Assembly (NCBI GenBank): GCA_032716605.1
Contig: CM064505.1
Span: forward strand, 49,765,865-49,829,864
Direction: 5' to 3'
Source: Paralithodes platypus
Taxonomy: Eukaryota; Arthropoda; Malacostraca; Decapoda; Lithodidae
DNA: 64,000 nucleotides
This document shows, one piece after another, positions 1 through 8,934 of the stretch (positions are counted from its first letter, which is position 1; the number at the start of each line of letters is the position of its first letter). The position numbers were made by a program, and so were the translations under genes. The notes under the pieces are model-generated. The model saw only the letters and a list, made by a program, of their open reading frames with translations, did no database searches and was not told the DNA's origin.

Positions 1-416
1 GCTGGAGGTCTGTATATTAATGCAAGTATTATTTTTGTACCTTTATTATTCTTTATTAGCACAAAAGATGCGTCGACGTTCACAATTTGAGGTTTTGACA
101 AGAGGGTAGGGTTAAGACTTTCTTTGATATAAAGTAAAACGCCACCTCCATTTCGATTTATTCGGCTTTTCTCAAACATTACATAACCGGGAAGTGAATA
201 CTCTGCTAAAAAGTCTCTATCTTCTGTATTGAGCCAAGATTCTGTTATGCCAATCACATCATAATTTTCTGTAAACACTAGCTCCTCTAAATCTGAAAAT
301 TTATTGCGTATGCTACGAGCGTTTGCATAGAAAACCTTTAAATTTGTTATTTTAGAACTCACAGAACGCTCTTTAATAATATTTTTGGTTCTTGTCGGAT
401 CTACATTTATGTTCAT
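1..416 (-). CDS. CR1-like LINE ORF2, 5' part (AP-type endonuclease), cut by window edge
   Basis: Reading the minus strand from an ATG at 414-416, the frame is open to base 1. It carries typical non-LTR retrotransposon endonuclease motifs: YANARSIRNK near residue 30, ITESWL near residue 57, an NGGGV block, and LALIYRPP close to the window edge. This domain nicks target DNA to prime reverse transcription. Only about 138 residues are inside the window, so the reverse transcriptase would lie to the left. The start is the first ATG after the ORF1 stop, 83 bases downstream of it. The orientation and class match the LINE at 57482-63612, but the two segments do not overlap, so they cannot be shown to be the same family. 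Confidence 0.85.
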   Translation of the reverse strand, partial: MNINVDPTRTKNIIKERSVSSKITNLKVFYANARSIRNKFSDLEELVFTENYDVIGITESWLNTEDRDFLAEYSLPGYVMFEKSRINRNGGGVLLYIKESLNPTLLSKPQIVNVDASFVLIKNNKGTKIILALIYRPP

Positions 417-499
417 GGCTGTCCTCGGTCCTCGCTGTCTTCGGTCCTTATCGCTGGTGGTCCTCGGTTGCCTCTGTTTTTTTCTTGGTGTTGGATGAT

Positions 500-1048
500 T
501 TATGTCACTGCTGCTTCTTCTCGGATGGCATTTTTTGATCCATGGCTGCGGACTGCTTCGTGTAGGAGACGACCCATGCGTGCTGAACCCACAGGGTTTA
601 GATGAGTGCCATCCTTGCGGAACAGAGTAGGCTGGTTGTAGAAGTTGTCCCAGAGGTTGATGAATTCAACTTCTTCCCTCAGACACAAATATTTTAGTCG
701 GCTATTTGTGCTGAAGGCCTTGTCGTAGAATTTGTCAGGTGCGTCGATCTTGGGGAGAATGCCTGAGATGATGATATTCCTTGACTTGTTTTTATAGTGC
801 TGGATCATCTTGCGTAGATCGAACATGGTAGGGCAACAGGGAAACATTCCGTCGTCATTGTGGCGACTCGGGCGTCCTTGGCGTCGCTACCGAGTTGGTT
901 GTCTAGGCGTCGGTCGTATTGGTGTGAGGTCTTTGTTTTAGTTAGCCTCTTCTCGCTGTTTTCTTTTCCGTTGTTTTCCTTCCATTTTCTTCTTTTTCGT
1001 TTTGGGGGAATGACTTTCTTCTTCTGGGTCTTTGTTTTCTGGGTATTT
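500..1048 (-). pseudogene. LINE ORF1 with SGNH/GDSL hydrolase-like domain, frameshifted
   Basis: The 3' part (847-500) encodes a 115-residue stretch with the C-terminal SGNH/GDSL signature DGTHLNPVGSARM, preceded by a hydrophobic IIISGILPK strand. Such esterase-like domains are known in ORF1 of CR1-type LINEs, where ORF1 is thought to coat RNA. Upstream, another frame is open from 1048 to about 845 and encodes a Lys/Arg-rich segment followed by QLGSDAKDARV, which resembles the region just before the next SGNH block. ORF1 therefore appears to continue upstream but is shifted by one frame near 845. No good ATG precedes the basic segment. It directly precedes ORF2 on the same strand. Confidence 0.65.
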
Positions 1049-2179
1049 TAATAATTATCTAGCTTATACGAAATTATTATAATAATCAACAACGCATTTG
1101 GCTACAGAATCTTCACGGTAGCTGAGTAATCAAAATGAAGACATGTAATTTACCTTCAGCTGAAATACAACAGACTATAGTTATACAATTTACGGTCTCA
1201 GTGTTGTATTTTGAAGGTAGCTCACAGCTAAACATATTACGTAATGTTTAATAGGCCTACTGCTTTCGGTTGCGGTATTTTACGGTCTTCTAGTGTATAT
1301 TTTATGGATATTTGTTTTCAGTGTATAGGTAGGCTACACTGGTGATTTATATTGTTAATGAGATGCGGTCTAGGAACGGTGTTACCGCATCTCCAGCTTG
1401 TCACAGTAATGCGACAGAGCCAACTAAGCCTTCGGACAGCCTTCCCCCTGCCATCCAGACCCACGACAACCCTGCCCCTGCCCGTATCGCCAAGATAACG
1501 GTGGAACGAATGGGACACGTCCGTCCCGATTGGACCACACCAGTCACCCACGGCAAGTCATTTTCTTTAACCACCAGAGCCAAAGAAAATGACCATCGCA
1601 GGGGTAACCATTACAAACCCCCATCAGCCAGCCCAGTAACTCCTCAACCTAGCTACACAACCACAGGTGGTACCAGGTTGTTACCTAAATTACCTTTCAT
1701 ATCCCCTATCAGAACCAAAACCTCTCTTCCCCAGATTGCCTTTCATATCCCCTATCAAGGAACCTAAAGCTCTTGCATCCATTCAATCTAAACCATTGTC
1801 CCGGGTTAAAGTCACTCATAAACCAAAACTTGCCTATCCTTCCAGCCAACAATAAGTCTTAACCCCCAGAATAAGTCATCATCCATTGTAAGAAACTCAT
1901 CCGCTTCCTCTCCCACCAGGAAGCCATCACCCCATAATGTGTACAGATCTGCCCTGAGGAATCTTCCTCCAGCTACATCTACAAGGGCCAGCCAAAAGTC
2001 CAGGCGCACCAATCCCAGGACTACAAGGACCTAACCACCATGCGCGGACACCACCCCAGCGCCTTTGATCCTCTCAAGCCGGGCGCCTTAAGTCTGGGCA
2101 AGAATATTCACAAGTACTCAGCCAGTCTGGACATCAGTAACTAAGCTTGCCTTTGGTATCTTTTTATCTGGGTAAAAGC
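1049..2179. other. Stretch without a recognisable gene
   Basis: I cannot assign this stretch. It holds an imperfect inverted repeat (about 1152-1171 against 1206-1223, arms like ACCTTCA...AAATACAAC) and, on the plus strand, a 141-codon proline- and threonine-rich frame at 1342-1767 with a local direct repeat (CCTTTCATATCCCCTATC at about 1692 and 1739). The frame has no domain I know, and overlapping frames of similar length exist on the other strand, so I do not call it a gene. It may be LINE 5' sequence or a decayed element. Confidence 0.4.
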
Positions 2180-2329
2180 AGCCAGAATAGCTGGTGTTCA
2201 CACTTGAAGCTGTGTGCAGTGATCGGAGACGACCAGGTCGGGTTCCCCCCTTCAGGAAGAGGACTAGCTTGTGCAACCCACTTTGGGCCCCACCTTCCAG
2301 GCCTTCGATGCTGTGCCTAGACCAAGTAA
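2180..2329. repeat. Repeat unit R, copy 1, left half (interrupted by Harbinger)
   Basis: This matches 15865-16014 almost base for base. It contains a ~66-bp core (2226-2291) beginning GAGACGACCAGGTCGGG that recurs at 7478-7543, 15911-15976 and 16069-16135. The unit stops exactly at the TAA target duplication of the Harbinger element and resumes at 7423. No coding or RNA-gene identity is apparent. Confidence 0.8.
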
Positions 2330-2371
2330 TGCTGGGTTCACACATTCACGTATATACTCCCATATGCTCCC
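2330..2371 (+). repeat. Harbinger left TIR
   Basis: This 42-bp repeat pairs with the reverse complement of 7378-7419 with only a few mismatches. Just inside lie several TACG-containing motifs (such as ACGTAAAACGTAA at 2406-2440) that could be transposase or MADF-protein binding sites; that role is inferred. Confidence 0.9.
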
Positions 2372-2593
2372 GTACGAAGGTTTATTGGTAGTTGGCAACC
2401 GAATACGTAAAACGTAAGGGCTTAGTACGCAAAACGTAAATGAAATTGTGTCTAGTCGTGGGGGTTGGTACGCATGGCGGGAGTAGCCACGCTTGTCTGG
2501 GAGGTGGTGGGTGCGGCCAAGGCCGCCCGGTATGTTTTGGATTTCGAATCAGATACGTGTCTCGCGCTCACGTATGTCAAAAGTCGGGAAAGC

Positions 2594-2671
2594 ATACGTT
2601 TTACCGGGCTAGCTGCTACGTCTTACGGGAGCAGCCCCGTAAGACGTAGCAGCTAGCCCGGTAAAACGTAT
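2594..2671. repeat. Perfect 36-bp palindrome in Harbinger subterminal region
   Basis: The arms 2594-2629 and 2636-2671 are exact reverse complements, separated by a 6-base loop (2630-2635). They begin ATACGTTTTACCGGGCTAGC. The palindrome lies between the left TIR and the promoter of the MADF gene and shares the TACGTTTTAC/GTAAAACGTA motif scattered through the subterminal region. Confidence 0.95.
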
Positions 2672-2793
2672 ACTTCTCCCGCCAATCGTACAATGTTCCC
2701 GTAAAACGGGAAAGATAAAGTAAGTCCGGGCGCATCTGTCTACACCGTCGCACTGCGTGTTGGCGGGAAGACTCGGCAACATTGTACGGGGGG

Positions 2794-2800
2794 TATATAA
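2794..2800 (+). promoter_or_regulatory. TATA box of the Harbinger MADF gene
   Basis: TATATAA lies about 180 bases upstream of the chosen ATG and is followed about 20-25 bases later by CACTCCAGTCACA, a plausible initiator. It is the only good TATA box upstream of the gene inside the element. Confidence 0.6.
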
Positions 2801-2875
2801 GGACCAGCGGGTGACACTCCAGTCACACCTCTAACCACACCGGAGCAGCAAACAACAAGCCAACCCTGCCACCTG

Positions 2876-2968
2876 CTTGCCACCCTCTGCACCCTGCCCT
2901 GCCCTGCTTGCCACCCTCTGCACCCTGCCCTGCCCTGCTTGTCACCCTCTGCACCCTGCCCTGCCCTG
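2876..2968 (+). repeat. 31-bp tandem repeat x3 in the 5' leader
   Basis: Three near-perfect 31-bp units begin at 2876, 2907 and 2938 (CTTGCCACCCTCTGCACCCT...). They lie between the TATA box and the ATG at 2978 and so form part of the 5' untranslated region of the MADF gene. Confidence 0.9.
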
Positions 2969-2977
2969 CCCTGTACC

Positions 2978-5020
2978 ATGCATAAGAAAGGCGTGAAGAA
3001 GGCCAGGAAGGCTTCCCCTGCCACCTCGACGTCTGCCACCTCACCGCCTGCCATCTCACCTGTTGACCCCTCTCAGCCTGGCCCCTCCAACTCTGACCCC
3101 TCTCAGCCTAGCCCCTCCAACTCACCGCCTGCCCTCTCGACGCCTGAGGAAGATGAAATTGTTCTCAACCTCGGCCCCGATAGTGGAGAGCTCGAGGTTG
3201 AAGTGAATGAGAGTGATGAGGAAGAAGAGGAGGAAGAAGTAAAACCTGCACCTACCAACAGCGTACAGGCTCCACCAAAGAAACGGCGCCGGAAGAAGAC
3301 AAACGTAATACTGACGGAGGAGACTGAGCGGATGCTGGCAGATTGGATTGAGCTGGATGTGCCTTTCATTTATGACAAGGGTGACCCCAGGCACAAAAAC
3401 AAGGAGCATATAGAGGCTGTATGGGCGGAGAAGGCTGCGACCATGGACCCACCAATGACCGCCTTCGATTTGAAGACCTGGTGGGGATCTCTCCGCTCCA
3501 GGTTCGGCCGGCTCAGCAAGTTGAAGAGTGGTGATGGGGCCAAACGACTGACTGAGAGGGAACAGTGGATCCTCAACATGTTCCACTTCATGAAGCCACA
3601 CATCGTCCATCAAAGGAAGCCCCGGTCACTTGGTATGCCTGAGGTACGTTGATATTTTTTATGTTTTCAAACCCTTCGACAGTGACAGTGTCAGTTTTTG
3701 TTTTTTTCGTAATTATTTTGCTTATAATGATGCTATTATTGTGTTCAATTTATCGTGTTAACTTCAAATATTTGTTAATGAAACGCATAATAACTCAAAC
3801 CAGTTTATTCATGTTATTTGAAAGGTTACAAGGATGAATGCTTATGTTGAATTTTATTTTAAAGTTCATCAATAATGTACATGTTACTAATTATACATTC
3901 ATGTCACAACAGTCTGCTGCCCAAGCTGCAGCACCGGAGCCTGCTGCTGTTCCTGTCCCTGACCGCACCCCAACACCTCCCGTCCCAGTCTACGAGGTGG
4001 ATGACCCCTCTGCCGGCAGTCAGGAAGAGGAGGACACACCCCCAGCCATCGCCCAGCCTGCGCGGAAGGTGAAGAAGGGGAAGCCTCCTGGTGCTGTCCC
4101 TTCAACTTACACACACGGGACCCTGGAGCAAGTGAGTAGAGAAAATATTAGTTACATTGTTCATTGGTGGCACCCCATTGCAATTCTATGCTATTATTAG
4201 ATAAAGTGTTTCCGTTTCAAAAGTTATTAGAATAACATAAATTAATAATAATACTAAAGATGTCATGATTTCACACCATACTATCAACAATAACTTTGAA
4301 CATATTTGGTTCCCAGAATACCACAACATTTCATTGGTTAAAATAAATTTGTGGTCAAATATGAAAATATTATGTTTCGTGTGTTTAATGTTCTCTTGTT
4401 CCTTGTTCAAGGTCCTCGTAAATTCTGAGAAGCTGCGCCAGAACCTGGGTCAGGCGATCGATGTGGTCGAGGACCAGGACCACAAGTATTGGCGCTACTC
4501 CCTGGAGGGCATGGTCAAAGACTGTGTGGGGCTGCCTCCAGCTTATAACACCACACTGAAGTTGGAACTCTTGGCAGCCATCGACCGGTTCAAGGTTGCC
4601 CATGCGGAGGGAGTGCCCCGGCCTGGTCCGGACCTCTTGCTCCACGCCCACAGGAGCTTTGGCTTTCCGGCGCCTCTACCCCAACCCGTGGCACAGCAGC
4701 ATCCGACAGTGATGTACCAGGGCACTCCGGCAACCACCCTGCCTCCTCCCACCCTGCCGACCCAGCCCCAGCCTGGTCTTGGGGGCATCGTGCTACCTGC
4801 ACACCAGGTTGCAGCCTTGCAGTCGTTGCTGGTGCAGCCACGTGTAGCGACACCCCCTCGCCAATTCCTCCCGCCTACTGCCTCCACACCCAGCCGCACG
4901 TCGTTCGACCTGGGGCAGTTTGGCAACACATTCATAGAAATGCTGACGGCACAACAATCACCTGCACCTGTGTCTGCCATAGATACCCTGAATGAGACCC
5001 AGGAGATCCCCAAGAAGTAA
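2978..5020 (+). CDS. Harbinger-associated MADF/Myb-like DNA-binding protein, three exons
   Basis: I model exons 2978-3643, 3913-4131 and 4412-5020, giving 497 residues; both introns are phase 0 with GT donors (GTACGT at 3644, GTGAGT at 4132) and AG acceptors (3911-3912, 4410-4411). Exon 1 has a Ser/Pro-rich N-terminus, an acidic run (residues 80-87), a basic nuclear-localisation-like KKRRRKK (101-107) and a MADF domain (about 111-212) with WIELDVPFIYDK, HKN, LKTWWGSLRSRF and TEREQWIL. Exon 3 carries a short helical region and a Pro/Gln-rich C-terminus. In this family the partner protein binds the transposon ends and brings the transposase to the nucleus. The ATG at 2978 is the first in frame after the 31-bp repeats. 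AATAAA signals follow the stop. No lesion is visible. Confidence 0.85.
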
Positions 5021-5579
5021 TCATACCCTCTGTATATATATAAATAAATGTTAATGTGTATTTTTTTTAAATATATGTATTTGGGTAATGATGTGTGTGT
5101 TTCTATTACCAATATTTTATCATAATTGTTGATTAATAAGATGACAAATAAAATCTATAATGAAAGTAATGAACATACAAAATAAATAATTCATTTAAAC
5201 GCAATAATGATAATATGGTTAATACTAATTATGAAAATCCTTGATGGACAACTTACATTAAATATAACTGTTAGACATAAAGTACAAAACAAAGGAAACA
5301 TGGAAAACATAGCAAAATTGAATGAAATTAGAAAGTCAAAGATGTAAAATTAAATAAACAGGGTACAATTTAAGTACACATATAATATAAATAAAATAGG
5401 AAGAACCTAAAACATTACAGAAAATGCAATTTCAAAGATACAAATACAATACAAAGCAAAATAGCAAAGACTCGATAACTTAAATGTAAGATGAAAATAA
5501 AATATAAAACAAAATAATAAGTAAACAGGGGAAAATCTTACAATTTTCAATGATGTATTTAAAAGTAAATGTAACTCAC
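5021..5579. other. AT-rich spacer between convergent Harbinger genes
   Basis: This holds the 3' ends of the MADF gene (+) and transposase gene (-). Plus-strand poly(A) signals AATAAA are present near 5043 and 5147. I see no further gene. Confidence 0.6.
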
Positions 5580-6931
5580 CTAAATCCGGTCATCCTGCCA
5601 AGCCACAGATCCTTGAGGGGAATTGAAGTAGGTCTTGAGGTAGTTGCGTTGAGCCTTGGCAAGCATGGTTGCAGTGTTGCGGGTCACGGGTGGGAGGTTG
5701 ATTCCTACAGGTGGGTCACTCCTCCAGGCGGCAGGTATGAGTTGGTGGGTGTGTGGGTCCTCTTGATCTACCTCTGATTGGGGTGGGCATCGTCCTCGTA
5801 GGATGTTGTGCAGAATGCATGAGGCCAACACAACAACCTCTACACGTTCAGGTTTTAGAGATATTGCAGTGTGGAAAACCCGGAAGCGGTTGGCAAGAAT
5901 GCCAAAGGCGTTCTCTACCGTCCGGCGGGCCCTGCTGATTCTGTAGTTGTATATTCGTTCCTGTTTCGTGAGGGATCGTAGGGGGTAGGGCTTCATCATG
6001 TAGGCGCGCAGAGGGAATGCATCATCACCTACTAAGAAGTATTCCGTGGGTGGTCCAGTGGGATCGGTAGAGATGACCTCGGCGGGTGGCAGATTTGCGT
6101 TCTGTTTCTCAAGCAACTTAGACAGACTGGTGTGTGCAAAGCCACCACCATCAGACTCTGACCCTATGGCACCAACGTCGACGTATATGAACTTGTAGTT
6201 GGAGTCAACAATTGCCATCAGGACAATGGAAAAAAACTTCTTGTAGTTGAAGTAATATGTGCCACCAAAGTTTGGGTTTCGGATCCGTATGTGTTTGCCA
6301 TCAATGGCTCCTACACAATGTGGCAGATTCCATCGTTCCTCATAGCCGCTGGCAACCTCCTTCCATTCAGCAGGCGATTGTGGCGTCTTGATCTCCTGAT
6401 CTCCGTAGACAGAAATGATGGCCTGGCAGGTGTCTGGAACAATTTGGCTGATGGTGTTGTGGGCAACACGAAAGTTGTATTGCAGGCTCTTATAGGAATC
6501 ACCCGTAGCGAGGAAACGTAGGGTGATGGCCACCCGCAGACCAGGAGGAATGGGGTTCCGCCAGAACGTAGGTTTCCTCTGAATGAGGGGGGTGACACGT
6601 TCCACTATCTCATCAAATAGTTGTTTGTCTACCCGGGTGAAGTTTTTGTACAGTTGTGGACATTCTGTGGCCAACTCTTGCATCAGCTTCTCATAATGGC
6701 CATGTTCAGGCCTTCGTTGTAGATATGGCCACACCCACACTCTCCTCTTGCTCCTTTCCTCTTCTTCTCTTGTTCATCTTCATGGATGTAGTTTGCTATT
6801 GCAAGCAGTTCTAACATTTCTATGTAGGAAATGATCCATTGAATGAGCCGAGTGTTATGCCTGTTCTCCGGTTTGATTAGGGAGTTCACCATCTTGAACT
6901 CCTCCAGGATGTATTCCGTTATGTTCTTCAT
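5580..6931 (-). CDS. PIF/Harbinger DDE transposase (DDE_Tnp_4 type), one frameshift near the N-terminus
   Basis: The main frame (6740-5580) has 386 residues with the complete DDE set: D147 in GAIDGKH, D240 in GDDAFPL and E276 in VENAFGI, plus the WVWPYLQRR block typical of the N-terminus and a helix-turn-helix-like region (residues 40-110). No ATG lies in frame upstream; a TGA occurs about 30 bases before WVWPYL. A neighbouring frame starting with ATG at 6931 encodes 50-60 residues ending in EDEQEKKRK, the basic stretch that normally precedes WVWP. One base lost from an A-run near 6765 explains the break. The catalytic part is intact, so the element could be mobilised in trans. It is convergent with the MADF gene. 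Confidence 0.85.
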
Positions 6932-7377
6932 GGTGCCGAGTCAGGGGTGGGAATGGGAACGTTGTGGCCAGCCCTGCCCTTTTCTAGTTCCCAGATTCCA
7001 ACCAAGACCTACGTGGTTGACAAAGACTGTCTTTGTCTGTGTATGGACAGACGGGGTGTGCCTACGATTGTCCGGCAACGGTCCACGTAAGTCCTACAAA
7101 CTCCCAAGACGTACGGCCTCAGCTACGCATGTCTTGCGGGGGCGTGGCCATGGGCGTGGCCTGTGTTCCCGCAAATCGGGCAGCCCAGGCGGACTAACGG
7201 GGACATGCTTACGCAAGTCGCAAGCACGTACGTAGGTCCATACGACTACATTACGTCTGACGTAACACTGGCTCCGTTACGGTAAGTATGTCGGGAAGTG
7301 CAATAGTCGTAGTCTATACGGGCGTACACGGCCGGACTACGCCCGTCATAACACAAAATTGGCAATCACGCCTGATG

Positions 7378-7419
7378 GGAGCATACGGGAGCGATATACA
7401 TGAATGTGTGAACCCAGCA
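7378..7419 (-). repeat. Harbinger right TIR
   Basis: This is the inverted partner of 2330-2371, ending CCCAGCA directly before the TAA target duplication at 7420-7422. Confidence 0.9.
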
Positions 7420-7422
7420 TAA

Positions 7423-7568
7423 ATAAGGATTCCTGTCTTGTTCCTTTCAAGGGATTATAAAGATAGTGCAGTACTTAGAGACGACCAGGTCGGGTTCCCC
7501 CCTTCAGGAAGAGGACTAGATTGTGCAACCCACTTTGGGCCCCTCCTTCACTGGCCTCTATTTACTGT
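7423..7568. repeat. Repeat unit R, copy 1, right half
   Basis: This continues the host repeat after the Harbinger insertion and matches 16015-16162. It contains the second copy of the ~66-bp core (7478-7543). It runs into DIRS copy A at 7569, where the matching unit at 16161 instead reads on into TACTGTATTAGTC. Confidence 0.8.
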
Positions 7569-7935
7569 ATTATAGGTTTGACTCCTGTAAGGAGATAAAG
7601 AAAACCTAATATTTAGTAGTGGCCCCATAATCATTGACGAACATGCCTATTACATAAGGCATCCTCTTCAAACACTAATCCGCCGTAGTTTGAATCTACC
7701 GCGCAGAGCATTTAAAATCTGAGGAGCCTTCATCATGAGCGCACGCGACCTCACTCATGGCTTCAGTCATTATGAATTGGGTTCTCACTACGAAAAAAAC
7801 TTCGTAAAAAATAAAAAACAAAAAGAAAATAAGAATAACTATCCAATAAGCTTTCCATCATATCGTAGATGTACTTGTGTGGATCTTTGACCAGACGCTG
7901 ATTCAGGCGTCATTCTTCCTTCTCTGCTCTGCGGT
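7569..7935 (+). repeat. DIRS A left terminal repeat
   Basis: Nearly identical to 42916-43224 of copy C but about 45 bases longer at its outer end. It contains the stem-loop TACGAA...TTCGTA followed by an A-rich run (about 7790-7815) present in the terminal repeats of all three DIRS copies. The region from 7935 to 8930 is the unduplicated leader, including a CTTCACTTAGTGAAG hairpin near 8273, and holds no gene I can support. Confidence 0.8.
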
Positions 7936-8934
7936 CAGCCGGCCCGGACGTGTCTCTCCACGCTCCGCTGGTTCCGCATTTGCTGCGTCCCTAGTGAGTT
8001 TTTTCTCATTTGTTTACTCCGGGATGTATCGAGTAAGGTTAGGATATGCGTAGCAGGAGTGTCCTGGGCTGGTTGCCCGCAGTGCAGTGTATTTTGGGTC
8101 GTGTGTTGGGTGCATCTATTTTGGATGTACCCTCGTGGTCCGGTTGTGGACAGGTGAACTTTTTCACAGTTAGCTAGCTTTGTGATGCAGGCGGCTTTCA
8201 TTACGCGTTATTGCTTCCTTTTATCTTTCTGATGAGGTAGCGTATTTTTGCTGACGTTCCCAGCGTATTTTTCTTCACTTAGTGAAGTTTTTTCTGGGTC
8301 CCGAGTCAGTTCTTCCCTTTGCCGGAAGTATTTGCTACAGTGGTGTGTTGGCGGTGGTTCCTGTTGTGATATAATTCAGTGCTTTTTGTTTATATTCTGA
8401 CATGTTAATGTTATCCGTCTGCCTAGGCCTAGCCAGCCTCTCGTAGCTTTACCACATATACAAGTGTTATTGATTTATTTTCTAAATATGTACTACTGTG
8501 TGATGTGTGTCCTGGTTTAGTTGTGTATTGGCTAATTCCACGGACTATTTATGTGTCCTGGGTTAGTTGTGTATTGGCTAATTCCTCGGACTATGTTGGG
8601 CCCGGCGTTAGTTGTGTTTTGGCTACGCCTCGGTCCTGTGTTGTGTTCAGATGGTATCTGGACGGGGTGGGTTATTTCCGGCGGGTTTTTCTCGGTTACA
8701 CCATGAAAAAACCCGGCTGGTTGCCGAGTTTTGGCCACGCGTGGTTTAAAAACAGGCTTGTTTCCCCGGCGAGTGGGTGTCTGTGGCTTCCCAGGACGGC
8801 GTCTCTGGGGTGCCTGTTGCAGGCTCCTTCTGATTCCCGGCGGGTTGGCTGTACCCATCTAACAGTGTTCATACGGACACGTGTTGTTTGTAGTTTTTTC
8901 GGTTTTGCAAAGCCAATATAAAACTATGTTGTTG

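Larger units (their letters stand above)
2330..7419. mobile_element. PIF/Harbinger DNA transposon, 5.09 kb, nearly intact
   Basis: The element is bounded by ~42-bp terminal inverted repeats beginning TGCTGGGTTCACACATTCA and flanked by the 3-bp target duplication TAA (2327-2329 and 7420-7422), the length and type expected of PIF/Harbinger. It has the usual two genes in convergent orientation: a spliced MADF/Myb-like partner gene (+) and a DDE transposase (-). The uninterrupted copy of the host repeat at 15865-16185 shows the same target with a single TAA, confirming the boundaries. Only one frameshift, near the transposase start, separates it from an intact element. Confidence 0.93.

Noticed and set aside
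2226..2291. The conserved R core as a tRNA, 5S or spliceosomal RNA gene
   Set aside because: I could not fit A/B boxes, a cloverleaf or known snRNA motifs on either strand.
4543..5112. Minus-strand 189-codon frame opposite the MADF gene
   Set aside because: A shadow of exon 3, with no domain and no splice logic.
8505..8921. 138-codon plus-strand frame in the DIRS A leader
   Set aside because: Not conserved in copy C, where the matching leader (43800-44200) has a different frame structure; treated as non-coding leader.
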